Positions 42,088 to 55,070 of a DNA stretch of 64,000 bases are shown here, one piece after another. The stretch covers positions 6,634,001-6,698,000 of the forward strand of contig NW_024881322.1 of NCBI RefSeq assembly GCF_018691265.1. Reading direction: 5' to 3'. Source of the DNA: Tyto alba (Eukaryota > Chordata > Aves > Strigiformes > Tytonidae). Every line of letters starts with the position of its first letter. The stretch's first letter is position 1. A program made the translations under genes and the position numbers. The notes under the pieces were generated by a model. It saw nothing but the letters and a program-made list of their open reading frames with translations. It did not search any database and was not told the DNA's origin.

Positions 42088-43848
42088 GTAGAAAGGCTGC
42101 AGCCAGACACACTACTTTCTGGTGCCTTTGAGGGTTGCTTTTCATGCGTAAAACCCAAAGGAAGAGAATTCAGATGCAAAATTAATTTTCATCCATCTGG
42201 GTTGCAACCTGCAGTTCTAACATAAGCCAGAGTTCCCATCAAGTTCAGGAGGGCACAGCGGGCTTTAAAACCGATCTGAACCCTGGGAGAGGTTACAATG
42301 CAGTCTACATCCAGAAAGACCATACGAGCTCCCTGTACTGCCACTTTTAAACCTTCCTCTCCCGGCTGGAGTCCTGAAGGACCTACTGTCCAGCCTCCTT
42401 TTCTGCCGTGTGCACCAGGAACGCTATCTCTACAGGCGAACAAATCCACTGGGCTGCAGAGGGGGTACCTACGTGAGAGGCAAACATAAAAGGCTAATTC
42501 TTGCTCACTTATGAAGCTGTTCTCATGGATGACTTTTTTTATTTTAAAGCACCTGACGTGCACTTGTGCTTGACTTATTTTTATAGTCTAGTCTAGTTTT
42601 AGAGCCGGCATGGAGAGGGGTGCAGTTGTATTAAAAGACTAAGACATAGCAACAGGGAAAATCAACGAAGCGCTGCAGATGATGCCACCCCAAGGAAATG
42701 CCAAATCATTCCAAAGCTGGAGGACTGTCAGGAACAGGAATAAATTTCAATTTAAGTGCATTATATATCATCCGAGTCATATGAAAGTCTCAGGCAAGGC
42801 AGCAGGATTTTCCCCTGTGCATTTTGATGCTGGAACAGAGAAAATAAAAAATTCACTTTGGCTGTGAATTTCTCCATCAATACATCTTTTAAGTCTTTCC
42901 ACACAGTATTTAACATGCCTCCTGCCCACTAAAGCCAAGTAACTTTATTTTTTTCACCTGGGTACCTAAAAACTGAGGCTCCCAACTTCTGTAGTCCTCT
43001 TTCATGAGGAAATGTATGCCACTGAGAGCCCATGTGCCCTACTCCCTACACCCCTCTCCCCCACTCCACATACAATGATCAGCCTTTGCTCCTTGGGGAA
43101 AGATGAGATTCCCTGATAAAGATTTTCTCAAAAATCTTTTGGACTGAATGTTAGCTTTCACCTGGGATATGTGGTATTGTCCCTCACCCGGCCAGCCTCA
43201 GTTCCTCACAGTGTCTCTGAATGGAGACACTTGTATATTGACTTTCAGACAACTTGTGATTCCAGACAGAAATGAAGATGTCTGTGAAGCAAACTTAAGC
43301 TTCTGTCCCTTGTTTTCTTGTTACTGTATAGAAGTAGCTGTGAACTATCCCAGGTCTACAGAGCACAGCTGAAAATTTGATGCTTAAATATTCAGTGTGT
43401 ACTGCCTTACATCTCCTTTGTCAGTCTTTTGTACATTAGTGTCTCCTCTGGTGTTTACCAAAATTCACGCTATTTCCCTCGGCTAATTCAGGCCTGTGAG
43501 GACATTAGGTTCTGCACATGCACCTAGAAGTGTCAATGGAAGTACAGGACCCGACACCACCAGTTCACCACAGAAACACCCACATGGATTTGCTGCTGAA
43601 CTTTGCCTGAGAGCCCAACCCTGATCCCTCGATGCACCAGGGACCGCGGGGTCACCACATGGGAGCCCCTCGCGTTACATCAGGTGAGACTCGTACTTAC
43701 TTCTGTTGTCTATCTGATGTTTAAGTGGCCTGCTCTGTCCTGAAGCAAAGCTGAGCGATACCAAGAGCACCAGCATGTAGACAGTGACCAGCTTTAAGTG
43801 CTTGGGTGACCACTGGGCACGTGGTGTCCATGAGGCTGGATGCCACAT
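41753..43848 (-). CDS. PRLH2: PRLH2-like (C-RFa / prolactin-releasing peptide) precursor, two coding exons
   Basis: This encodes a secreted RFamide neuropeptide precursor that acts through PrRP-type G-protein-coupled receptors. Coding exons are 43848-43701 (49 codons plus one base) and 41931-41753 (two bases, 58 codons, stop), giving a 108-residue precursor. Residues about 18-38 form a signal peptide (LKLVTVYMLVLLVSLSFASG). The mature peptide begins near SRPLKHQIDNR and continues across the intron as SPEIDPFWYVG..., RGVRPIGRF, followed by Gly-Lys-Arg: the Gly donates the C-terminal amide and Lys-Arg is the cleavage site. That predicts a 31-residue amidated peptide and a C-terminal 20-residue form. 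The core matches fish C-RFa and chicken PrRP as I know them. Human PRLH (2q37) is a different paralogue, so this is most likely the PRLH2/C-RFa gene. MYRIP converges on it from the other side. Confidence 0.93.
41932..43700 (-). other. PRLH2 intron between the two coding exons
   Basis: This 1769-bp phase-1 intron splits the Ser codon just before the 20-residue RFamide core. It contains a poly-A tract followed by a G run (42052-42088, + strand) and otherwise nothing recognisable. Confidence 0.85.
42052..42088. repeat. Poly-A run joined to a G run
   Basis: About 28 A are followed by nine G, preceded by CAAAA units. It is a homopolymer tract, and the base count is sensitive to sequencing error. 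Confidence 0.85.
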
Positions 43849-43869
43849 GATGGAGCAGTGGTGGGAAGG
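43701..43869 (-). CDS. PRLH2: PRLH2 first coding exon (signal peptide and start of the peptide)
   Basis: On the - strand the acceptor ttttctccccacag ends at 43870 and the exon runs 43869 to 43701, with the donor A|GTAAGTA. The chosen start ATG is at 43848-43846 (context ATCATGT, with A at -3). It gives a 17-residue basic n-region before the hydrophobic core. An inner Met at residue 25 sits inside the hydrophobic core and has T at -3, so it is less likely. The exon ends ...PLKHQIDNR plus A, which makes Ser with the next exon. Confidence 0.9.
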
Positions 43870-46493
43870 CTGTGGGGAGAAAAGTGAACATGGGGAACAT
43901 GTATGAGCTAAAGCTTTCAAGGCAAAGGAAGGTGTGAACTGTAACGGTGTGTTCCTGTCCATCAGAGCCATTCCATGACTAAGTTCTGTGAAGCACTGGT
44001 GCTGAGGATGACCTGGGTATCTCTGTTGGAAGGCAAAGGCTATGCAGTGAGCCATCTACTGCAGTAAGTCTGCCACTGGAGGTTTTTTCTCACCACCCAT
44101 GAAAGCCCCTGCCATGGCTTCACAGGATACTCAAGTCCTGGCCCTGAGTTTGCTGCTGACTTTCTCTGTGGCCTTCTTTGACCATGGGCATTGGCCACCA
44201 ATGTGTGTTTTAGCCACTACCTCCATCATCCCTTCCTCACTTGTAAAATATGTCTAATAGTTGCATTTTACACACTTTTTATAACTAAATGCATTTGAGG
44301 ATGAAAGGGAACACTTCTGTGACATTATTCCCTTTCACAGCCAGCATGGAAAAGTACAATTTCTAGTTATGGCTTCCACTGGTACATTATCCCCATCCTG
44401 TAAATGCACCCAGATGCAAATGGATGAGAAATCCCCACCCCGCACCGCGAGAAGGGCTGTGCAGAATAGAAGGTGCCAGAGTTGGGAAAATCACATCCAG
44501 GAGGTGAAGGATCCCGGGCGTGGGTAACCCTGCGCCCTGTCCCTGGCATTTTGTATGTGCTTCCAAGCAGCATCTCCCAACTGTCGTGCTGGGACAGGCT
44601 GCCTTGTAGCATGCAAGGTCTGGCAGCCTGGAGCCTCTGCCTACAGGAGCTTAAGCTTAAGTTTGCTTAAGCATCGCTTACGGTAGATACACAGGTACAG
44701 AGCTATAGGCAATCCTTTCAGCTATACCTACACAGAAGCTTCTCCTTGTGTACGGGTGGGATTTTTTTTTTTTCCCCAGTGGCTGCCAAAATCTTAGCCT
44801 GCTTTCAGTACAGGCAGAGCAGGAATGAAAATCTTTCAGTGCAAGATGCTCGCAAGCACACTGCACAGGCAACACAACAAAAGCACGTGGAGAATCTGGT
44901 TGTGTCTTTCATTAAAATGCAAAGTCAAGAGCTTAATCCCTAGTATTCAGTGAAGTTTTGTTGGGGATTTTTTCCTGCACTGGCAGTTACTTAGCAGGCA
45001 GCTTAGAAGAAAGTGATTCTAACCTGTGATTTCAACAGAACTGTGAATTAACTTTTCCTAACTTGAATATCTCATGATAATCAGGACTAAATGATTTTAG
45101 CATGTAAAACTACATGGGGTGAGTTCTGCCTTCATTTTGAGCTGGTGTACATCTTGTGTTGCTCCATGTTTAGCAAAGCCTTAAATTCAGTGAGACAAAA
45201 AGATGTTTTGAGGCACCTCTCCAGAGTGCTTGCAGGGCTTCTGACAGGTTTTCCAGATTACTTGCTGTCTGGTTTTGTGTCTTGTTTTTCTGGGAACTGA
45301 GTGAGAAAAAGGAAGAGCTTGCCTTGAGCTCACTGTTGATGAGAGACAAACATACAAGGAAAAGCTTTTAGCACAGGCTTTTTCCTAAGCAATGCTGTGT
45401 CTCAGCCTCCACCAGCTGGTCCTGTGCCTGAATCAGCCATTCCAGCCTCCTTCTAGAGTGCAGTTATTTCTTGAACTTTTTGCTCATACCCCTGACCTGG
45501 CTAGGATTTCTGTGAAGTTCCCACTGCTCCTTCCCACAAGCAACCCCCTAAATAATCAGGGGGCTTAGCACCCCCAATCCTCCCCAACTTTTCCTCCTCC
45601 TCATTGTCCCACCCCTGTCTGTATGGGGAGAAACCAAGGCAGAGATAGTACCACAAACTTGACCCCGCATGATGCTGAGCATTTCCAACCCCCAGCTTTA
45701 CCTTGTCACTAGGCTTCAAGGATAAGCACAAAATCCTGGTTACCCAGTCACAGTCCTTGCACAAGTAGCAGGGCTGGGAGATGGTCTGTGATCTTCTCCA
45801 GTTTGGTCCCTAAGCAGAAAGAGCCTTTAAATTTTGGCTGACCAATATCTATGCCAGCAGCCTGGCAATTTCCATTGACACGAGAGGGGAAAGGTAAAGC
45901 CACTAGTAAAGTTTCAGTGAAGCAGCAGTATCAGAGATTGCCTTGGGTCTGCCTCACACAAACAGTGGGAGACCAGCCTGGCTTTCCCTCGGGGCACACA
46001 GGGGCTCTCAGCACACCAAACTCAAGCTCTGCTGCAGATCCATCGGGACTAAACCTACTGTGGATGTCCTCAGAAGACAAGGTGCTATTAACTCTTTAAA
46101 CCCTAAAATAGCATCTTACTCGAGATCAGCGGCTGTGTACACCCCCTCCAATGCAAACATGAATAGCTTTCATGTTTGAAAGCCACACTGGAAATCCCCA
46201 CTGGAGATCAAACCCCAGGTGATTCCAGGCCTGGGACCACGGCTCATGTCAGGGCTGAGCAGCACGAAAGGCACACTGCTGTGCTGCTGGCTCCTGCATC
46301 TGCTCTCCCTGCAGGGGCACAACACTGTCGCCTCAGCACGGTCTCCTTCGCTGCAAAAACGGGACAAAAGTTACTGAGCACAGAGCACAGCCAGGTACAT
46401 TAGCGTGGAAAAGCTAAAGCCCAAAAAGAAAACAGGAAATCCAGCAAGAAAGATCCAGGGCAAACGCTGAAGCAGACAGAGGAAGGCACTCAC
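43870..46493 (-). other. Probable PRLH2 5' UTR intron
   Basis: This 2.6-kb stretch lies between the acceptor of the first PRLH2 coding exon and the donor of the proposed untranslated exon at 46494. No coding segment or repeat is supported. Whether it is really spliced as one intron is inference. Confidence 0.5.
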
Positions 46494-46545
46494 CTGTTTG
46501 CACCAAAGCTGCTCCTCAGGTAGCCGCTGCTCCAAGCAGAAGCAG
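46494..46545 (-). other. PRLH2: Probable 5' untranslated exon of PRLH2
   Basis: On the - strand, about 25-30 bases after a TATA box, a short GC-rich stretch ends at a strong donor, CAAACAG|GTGAGTGCC (junction 46494/46493). It has no ATG. Its strand, position and splice site make it a good first exon for PRLH2. The transcription start (about 46545) is estimated from the TATA position only. Confidence 0.5.
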
Positions 46546-46568
46546 GGCAGCTGCTGGGGGCTTGTGCC

Positions 46569-46575
46569 TTTTATA
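46569..46575 (-). promoter_or_regulatory. TATA box, probable PRLH2 promoter
   Basis: TATAAAA (followed by GGCAC) on the - strand lies about 75 bases before the GTGAGT donor at 46494. A GC-rich region is immediately upstream. A TATA promoter fits a tissue-restricted peptide-hormone gene. Confidence 0.55.
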
Positions 46576-46636
46576 CTGGAGGGAAGTGGGCTTGAAGCGG
46601 GGAGGGGGGGAGGGGAGTCAAGAGGTGGGCCAGGAG

Positions 46637-46644
46637 GACGTCAG
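46637..46644 (-). promoter_or_regulatory. CRE-like site upstream of the PRLH2 TATA box
   Basis: TGACGTCC on the - strand, one base from the palindromic CREB site TGACGTCA, lies about 65 bases upstream of the TATA box. Such placement is common in neuropeptide promoters. Use here is inference. Confidence 0.4.
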
Positions 46645-49600
46645 CAGTACTAGTGAGCAAAATTTAAATTTACGAGAGGAGGGGTAGAGAACTGTGGCTC
46701 TATTAGAAAGGCATTGATCCGGGCAGGGAGCAGGAGCTGAGGGCAGCGCCGGGGGGTTGCAGGGGGGGGGGCCCAGCAGCACACCTAGCTGAGGGCCCCC
46801 AGCCCACCAAGAGGAGAGCAGAGGGGAGGGGGACGCTGCCACATCCCTATGGATGGGGGACATGGGCAGACTGGAGCAGCACCGGCTGCCACAGCCACGC
46901 TCTCTGCACGGGAGAGCCCAGCTCTCCGTGCTGGCCAGCTGAGACGCTCTGCCTGAAGCGCGTGTCTGCAGGGGGAAAACACTCGTGGCTGGGGATGAGG
47001 TGTGGGGAGAAAGAGTAGATGGACAGTGGGAAGCTCTCAGGGACAGCAAGCAGTCAGTCCACACTCCCCTTCCCAGCCCTTGTTCTTCTTCTTGTTGTCC
47101 CGCCTCTGCTTTCACTTGAAATCTTACTTGATGGCAGCTCTTGTCCCATTAAGCTCCCAACCCACAGCTGGGGTCAACTCACCCACGTGTAAGTTTTAGG
47201 CCATACTGCAACACAGCACCCAAGCAGCTGATGAAATCAGTTGTGATTCAGTGCTTAAGCAGGTTCTTACCGGTTTTGTGACAGAGACATTTTCATCTTC
47301 ATGAGGCTAATACCTCAAGCGATATTGTATTTCTACAACAGACATCTCTTCTGTGCAGTTATTTTTAACTCTGTCTCTTGACTAATGTGTTATCGCAGTC
47401 TTGCTGTTACAGATCTTGCTGCTTTAATATAATAGCTAAGACTGTGTTTACCGTGAAGGTTTGTAGAGGAGCAGCAGTTGAACTGGCAGGTGTTTCACTC
47501 CCTGGGCACCATCCTGCGGAGAGGCTGAGTTATGAAGTGTCCCTGGGCTGCCCAGGGACCACAGGCTCTCTTGCAGCGATCTTTGCAGACACAGGGTTGT
47601 GCTCCGCTCCTGGTGAGACTGACTACCTGAAGAAACAATTTTTAAAGCTGTGCTTAGAAGAGGGAGGCTCTGAGGCGTGACCTGGTCCATAAATTGAGAC
47701 TGGATAGGAAACGCTGCAATCCCTAAGTTCAATAGCAAATCTGTTGTTTAGTTTTTCTGCAAAGATACTACCAGTTGGTAAAACCTCAAAGTACAAATGA
47801 CACTATTTCTCTGCAGCCACCTCCCAAAAGAAATTATTAATTTTTTTCCTAGGGGCAATTTGTGGGGTACTTCTACAAGGAAGCACAATTGAAATTTTGC
47901 CTGGCCCTGCCCTTATTCAGTATCCAGGCATCAAGGAAATGACCCCACTGCCACCACTGGGGGGGTATGGTTGCTAATTAGGATTAAAATAAATTTCTCA
48001 TTTATGTGTAATAGTTTGCTCTATGGGCATGTGTATGAACACAAATGGTGAAAAAGCCTGATAATTCTTCCATTCTCCAATTTCCGCCCAGTAACAGATA
48101 AAAGAAGTGTCTTCCTCATCCAAGTTTTCAAGAGTTTACTCAGACTACTCAGGATTACAACTGCAAAATATGAAGAGCACTTCAAGTCCATGATAGCACA
48201 AAAGGTCTTTCTACAGCTAACACAATCAATAATGTATATACATGCTTTCTTCAGCAACCTCCTTTTAGCGTGTTCCCTTTGAATCTTGCAAATGCTTCCT
48301 ACCTAAAAATCAATCGGCATCCAAGAACCAGGCAGTGCCTGTACTTCCGCTGTGCTGATTTTGTGTGCATGCGTGGAGCATATATCTTCTTAGTAAGTAA
48401 AACCCTTCAGGGTTTTGCAGTGTAGATCTTTTCCCTTACTGCTCTTCACATTGATTTTTGACCAGAAAATGTGGGTATCCTTTCGTGATCTCTATTGGGC
48501 AATTGCTGGAGTGAGGGCTTTTTCTTTCCAGGATGTGTAGGACCCCCGTCTTGTTTTGCTGTTTTGCTAAGAGATCCTATCGTCTTACAAGAGATTGAAA
48601 AGTCTTTTTCATCCCATTTACCCTTCCTAGCCTTGCTGCCACTGTAGTGTGAGTCTAAATAGCACAGATAATTTTCACCAGTTGCCACCTACATGGAAGT
48701 TGCCATGTAAAATAAAACTGTATAATGTCTTCATGTTAACGTGGTTTGCTTATTGGTAGATGCTGCTTGTAAAATAATATGCCATGCAAAGAAAAACCAT
48801 TATTAGGAGTGCCAGCATTTAAAATGCTCTGGTATGATCAGCTGCTTTCGCTCTGGCCCAAGGTCCACCTACAGTCCATCTGCAGTATATTGGTTTTGAT
48901 GGTGGCCAGCAGAAAACATCTAGGGAAGAGTCTAAAAACAGGGCAGCATATTTTGACTTTCCCCGCTAGACTATTTTTCCAGGTCCTCGAGCCTTGTGGT
49001 CCAGATGCTTCCCAAGCCAAATGTTTCTTTGTGGTAGGTAGCCCTTAATGAACTACTCTTCTTTCACAGTTGCTTCTTGAACCCATGTAAATTCTCAGCA
49101 TCCACAAAATGGTGTGCCAAGGACTTCAGCTCTCTCCCTGCTACAAGAAGGATCGCGGCCGTGCATCTGTTCTGGACACACCACTTCCCAATTTCAAATG
49201 CTTATTTTTTCATTTTTGCTTTCAGTCATTCTGCCTTCATGAAAGGCTACAATAAAATGTTCTAAGCAATGAAGTCTAATAAACTATGTGACAGTCTATT
49301 TAAATGAGCCTCATCAGGCATTTCTCTTACCAAAGTACTATTTTACTTCATTCTCATTGACTGGAAGTTATCATTTCTTTCCACCAGACCATGACTGAAC
49401 TCCACGGTGCTATGTGTAGTACTCAGAAGCTTCACAGAAATCATCCTGATTTGTCAGGAACTTTTCAGACAGTTGTGATTTTATTTTATTTTGTTATCCC
49501 ATTCATAGCAGGGCTTATGCTTTGGCTGAAGAAAGCAAGTCAGCTCAAGCAACACAGAAATGTGAAAGCCACTCAGACTTGGGAGGAGATGGGAAAAAGC

Positions 49601-52600
49601 TCTCAGGAGAAAGGGGGTCATGAAAGACTGAGCCGGGAAGATTATCTAAAGGACAGCTTGGTCTGTAGTGAAGGGGGCAGAGATTTGCATGTTAAATCCT
49701 CCATCCTTCCTCCGTGCTTGAATAAGAGGCTGGGCACATGCTTTCTTCTTTATGGATGGCCCATGGGAAGGTCTCAGGCCTCCATCACTTCCCTGCCCCA
49801 CACACAACCAACAACTCCTGCATGTAAAATTCCTGCATAGGTTATGGGAGCAGGACTGAGCCCACTGTTAGCTGGAGTGTCCTGGTGTCTTGGTGGGATG
49901 GCTGACCAGGGAGCCACTGTGGGATGCAACTTCTTAGAAAGGCAGCAGATACACAGGTGTGAAGGGCTGTGGGGAGAAAAGTAACTTCCCAAGGCTAAAA
50001 AGAGGTCGGGCTCCTGAGCAGGAAATGGTGAGGGGGATGAATGGTGGCAATGGGAAGGTATCACCTGGAGGCTGGAGTGACCCAAGAGGTCCAGGGAACC
50101 TGCCACAGAGGAATATTCTTTGGGAAGACAGCACCAGAGGCCAACAGTGAACTACTTTGTTTTGATGACAAACTCTACCATCAAGTCTGCTCAAAGAACT
50201 AATCCAAAACTTTTTTCTGTACTTCCTTTGCTGGTAGAAGCCTTCCACAAACAGAAGGTGAAATGCACCAAAGCAAAGACATTTGATGCAGTTGGATGGA
50301 GAAATATAAACATTTTTTTTCCAGCCCACCACACTCACTGTTTCACATACCAGTGTGTGAATAGTTTGCAAATGCCTGATCCATCAATCTGCTCAGCCTT
50401 CTGTACCAGCCTCGTGTGTGTGAAATTAAATAAAACATTGCTGGTGTGATCTTGCTTAGCCTTGAATGAGAGCGGGGGATAACACTGATGCTTGTGCTGC
50501 CCAGAGCCGGAAATTCTTAACTGACATTAACTAAGAAGTATTTGATCGATAAGAGGCCCAGTTCCACTAATTGAGTATGGAGGATTCATGAAAAGTTGTT
50601 TTCAAATCTATTCAGAAAACCATATCAATTCAAGCAACTAGACGAGACTGTTAGTTACATGTATGTAGATTTACATTGAAGCCGTTCTCTGTGAACATTC
50701 AGGTTCAGAGAAAAAGCAGGACTGCCATTAGTTTGGAGCTATTTTTTTCGTTAGAGAAAGAGGACCATCTAGTGGTTAACAGAAATTATCGTCTTGCCTT
50801 CAATCATTACCGAGCAAGGAACGAACTTCCACACGTTTCAAAGGAAAGCATATGTATCTTGAAATCTGACCACGTACTGAAGCTAAACCAAACTGCATAC
50901 AACCCAGATTCCGACAAGTTAGACTGGATATCCAGGTGTTTACCACCAGCACAATTCCCAGTTTGCCCAGTTCTCCCAGTTAGCACATGCTTACTGGAAC
51001 AACTTGTTAGCAGCTGGGCAGCTCAAGCACAGGCTACAGTTCAGGACATCAGCCAGTCTCCCGGAGCCCTTCCTCAGAACACTGTGGAGGCTTTGCCAGA
51101 GTTAGAGCTCTGATGGAAAAATAGGAGTCAGCCTTGGCATGGTTACGGCCACCTTCGAAACTGTCCTGCTGACAGTACAGATAGAGGGAGGATTTCTTCT
51201 GACACTTTCACCAGTCTTCCTCCCTGCTAGAAAGACACCAGCCAGCCTTCTGCACAGCGGTTTGGGATGTGCAGCTTCCAAACACAGCTGGATACTGTAG
51301 GTACAGTCAGGTAGCAGGAGTAGGGAAGATTATAGTTCAAGAAATAATCAACTATGGAAATACTTTTGCCCATCTCTCAAGCATCCAGCACTTTGACATT
51401 ATTTTCAGGATGCCAAAGTTAAGCCAGCAAAGGCATGCTTCTGGCACTGGAGTAGAGCAGAATTTGTGTATAGAGTAGTTGCATTGCTGGAATACAGGAT
51501 GGAAATTAGTGCTGCTACAGGCCGTTTGCACATTTCATGCACAATCATTTTGTCAGGCAACTTGAAGTTCTCTTTGAACACTCTGTGCTTTAAGCAGTAA
51601 TTGTCTGAGTTTCCAGGCTGTTGCAGAGGACAGGTCAGCATGCAAGCCTGCGATTTTCTGGTAAGGCAGACTATAGGACCAGGTACAGGGGATCTGCCCA
51701 GAGGAGCAACACTTAATCAAATTAAATTTTGGCTCTGTAAAAGCTCTTAATGAATAAAACTTAAAATATTAGGGTGCTGCACATGAAAATAATAGTAGTA
51801 TATATTAGAACCAAGTCTATAAGAAATTAAAAGTTTCCTACAGTATTTCATTCCAGTTATTACAGAGGAGATTGACGGTAGCCAAAGGTAATGGCAGCCT
51901 CGTGCATGTACACATGCAAAGACAGATGTCATAGAGAGTCCTAAATTAAAGCAGAGCTTTAGCCCCTGCCATGTGGGTGACTTGGGTTTTTTCTTATGCA
52001 AGGCTTTCACGTGGCATTCCCAGCCGATGTTTCCAACACAGCAATTCTTTGGAAGAACAACGTTTATCCCATTGGTCTGGGTTACTCGTTGCTCCTAAAG
52101 GGCAGCCAAAGTGCTTCTGAGGGTATCTAGTATAGGTCCAGTTCTGCACCAAGGTGGCGATTTTTACAAAAGTGTATTTTATGGCTTCAGTATGTCATAT
52201 TTTTCACCTGCATGCCAGTGAGATCCTGGTTTTAAACTCTGCAGTTTATCCAGTCATAAATAACCTCTAATGATTCACGTACAGCTTGACAGATTAATTG
52301 AAATATAGTAAAAGGCAAGCAAGGGGATCGCAAATTGCTATTCATAACCAGGTCTTACAACTATTACACTTAAATAGCTTGAAACCACGATCAAGATAAT
52401 GAGAGATGATGTTCTTTTCTGGCACAATAGTTGCCAGGTTATACGTTAGTCATGGAAAGGCAAGAGTCTTATTCCTGATCCATTGCTTAAACCCTGATGT
52501 CCAATAGATATTAGCAAATGAGATTAACTCCAGCCCCGGCTCTAGGATAATTAGCTGTAATCTGAAATTCAACAGCCTAAGCAACAACATCTCTTGCTTC

Positions 52601-54700
52601 CACTTAGGTTTTAAACCTATTTTAACTGCTTCTACCTTTTTAGTTTGCTGCTTGTGCCATGTCTGCCTGGCCCACTTTTCTGCAGCCTGGTGCAGCTGAA
52701 AGCCCTTGGAGCCAGGACTTTCACAGGTCTATTGCCACGAGCGGCTGCTCAAGAGCAGTGGGAAGGACTCAGTCAGGACGAAGGACCTCGGGACGGCTGT
52801 CAAGGGGCAAAAGCAGGAGAAGCACATCGCCAGCAGGATGCCACCTGTCTCTGCCCACAGTGACCAAAGTTTGGTGCAAGGTGCTGGCACAGACTGTATT
52901 TGTGTCAGACCTAAGTGACAGACATGACAGGGAGACCTGCAGCTCCCTCTGAGGACAGCAGAGGGAGAGCTCTTTGTATTGACACAGCCCCACAGAGACC
53001 CCACGCCAATGCACGTGGCCATTGCAGCAAGCTGCCAAGGGGACAATAAGCGTGCTGGCCACTGTCTTTGTTTTAATTGCTGCCCAGTGCATGCCAAGCT
53101 CTGCAATTAGGGTTTGTTTCCACTCCCTCTGCGGTTGCCAAGGTTTGCACTTAAGAACTGCTCATTGTGGTTTTGTTTTAAGGACAACAAAGTCACATCT
53201 TGGCTTATAAAGGAGCTTCGTTGTTTCCCAGACATCCAATCTCATTTGTCAGTAAACTGTACAATGAATCCCACAGTTGCCCAATGAGCCCATAGGCCCG
53301 GGTTAAGCCTGCAGTGAGAACTAGAAATACAAAACTATGTTAAATGTATGAGGATTCAAAGCACAAGAACCGCCACAGTGAGCAGAGAACTTACCTAATC
53401 CTGCAGACTCGGACTTGGGTTTTTCATCTGAAGACCCGCTGTCCTCTCATCATCATGGCCAGGCCTATCTCAAGCCTCTGTTCTCTTTGGTTGTCCCAGC
53501 ACAACTGTTGCAGAATTATGCAAGTGGAGTGGATCTGAGATTTTTAACCTTTGAATTTGTTTTTTAACTCAAAGCAGTTCCCTGATCTGGCTCATCACAA
53601 TGCCCCACGGACAGCAGTACTGGCCCAACCAAAGTAACAAAAAACTGTGGCTGGGGGAAAAAAAGGGGATGGCAGGCCTGCTTTGCTGCTAGGAAAAAGC
53701 TTCATGGGATGATGATGGGAGAGCAAAAGATACAACAGAATTTTGCACAGAGATGTAGACTTTGCAAAAACACAAAACGCATCAAAAAATCCCCACATTA
53801 GTAGTAACATAAGTTCTCTGAGGTCTGGAGACAACCTGGGGACATATCCCTGAGGATGGGTGTCCTGAGCTTACTCAACCTGCCCAGAAGGTCTCTCAGT
53901 GTCTAGCTGTGCATCCTTAATCCACAGACATTGTCCAAATCATGGCACATCTGTGACTGAAGTAGGTGCCTCAAGTTCTGTAATTAGCATCTCTCCATCC
54001 TCCCATTACTGTCCCAATAGTGCCTTTTGCAGCTGCTTAGGAAAGGGTTAGACAATCCTTCTCTACCACCCGTGCTGCAGTGAAAGGCTTCATCAGCAAT
54101 AGTAGCAAAGGGTAAGCAGAGGTTTTGAACCACAGCAGATGGCCTTGCTTTCCCCAAGGGAAAAAGAAAAGCTTCCCTGCAAAGTGGCAGGATCAGAAAC
54201 TTTTTTAGACCAATGCACGCTGACATTCATAAACTCCCGCAGTGCTGATCCAGGCCTTGGATCACAAAAGAGAAGTACTTTTGATTTAAGAGGACTGAAG
54301 CTTAGTATAAAAGCCAAAAGAAAAAAAAAAAAAAAAAAAAGAAATATAAGTTCTGGCAGTTGTGCCAATGCAACTAGGTTATTGTACATCTGCAAAGCCA
54401 TTAATCACCTCCCAAGGACCGGCAAGCTTTGTAACACAAGCGCACGTTTTTCAAGGCAAACCTTTAGCATTGCAGCCCCACCCCCACTTATGTGTGTGTG
54501 TCCCCCCAAATAGCTAGCGGCCAGGCAGCAGGCAGCTCTCAAACGGGGAGTCCTGTGGGGCCTTGGCAGCACCCCAGGGTGTAACACAGCAGCTCTGCCT
54601 CGCCAGCAGCACCCACCTGATAGGGAGGGCGAGGGCACAAAGCGGGGTACGTGGGTGGTTTTTGGGGTGCTGCCTCCCTCAGCGTACTTGTGCGTGTTAA
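46645..54700. other. Intergenic, PRLH2 to EIF1B (divergent genes)
   Basis: This is about 8 kb without a supported gene. It contains a purine-rich, G-run-bearing stretch near 46740-46850 and an A run (54319-54340). Open frames of 145-150 codons at 49391-49840 and 50676-51113 show no family signal or splice context. No CR1 or LTR body was recognised. Confidence 0.65.
54319..54340. repeat. Poly-A run
   Basis: An A tract of about 20 bases follows tataaaagccaaaag. No retrotransposon body is recognised. Confidence 0.8.
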
Positions 54701-55050
54701 GCAGCATTTTGTCCAGCAGGGTAGGCCTGAAGAGGTGTGGGGGTGTTTCCAACACGTTTGAGCGAGGATGGGGGGAAGCCCTCTCCCAGATTCAGATCAG
54801 CTAGAAAAGTCAGCCCAGCAGCTGACAGGAGGGAGCTTGGAAACACGGCGGGGGATCAGGAAGCGGCACCACCCAAAGGCTCAGGAGCACGGAAGGGACA
54901 CCCGTGGGGGTCGGCCCGCGGCATCCCTGAGGGCGGCTGGCATGGAGAACGAGCGGCTCCAGCGCCGCTGCCGGGGCCCCTCCCGTGTGGGACCGGGCTC
55001 CCGCCGCCGCAACCCCCGGCTCCCCAGGGAGCGGCCGCTGCCCGCCGCGG

Positions 55051-55070
55051 TGCACTCTGGGCACTGTAGT
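55051..55070 (-). promoter_or_regulatory. ZNF143/Staf-like site
   Basis: On the - strand this reads ACTACAGTGCCCAGAGTGCA, close to the ACTACAATTCCCAGCATGC-type motif bound by ZNF143 with THAP11/HCFC1. It sits within the EIF1B CpG island. Confidence 0.55.

Noticed and set aside
45490..45770. Possible LTR or gene fragment in pyrimidine-rich sequence
   Set aside because: No TG...CA ends, target duplication or protein signal could be found.
49391..49840. 149-codon frame with one hydrophobic segment
   Set aside because: No recognised family, no promoter or splice context; likely chance.
50676..51113. 145-codon frame in the PRLH2-EIF1B interval
   Set aside because: No family signal, and nothing around it supports a gene.
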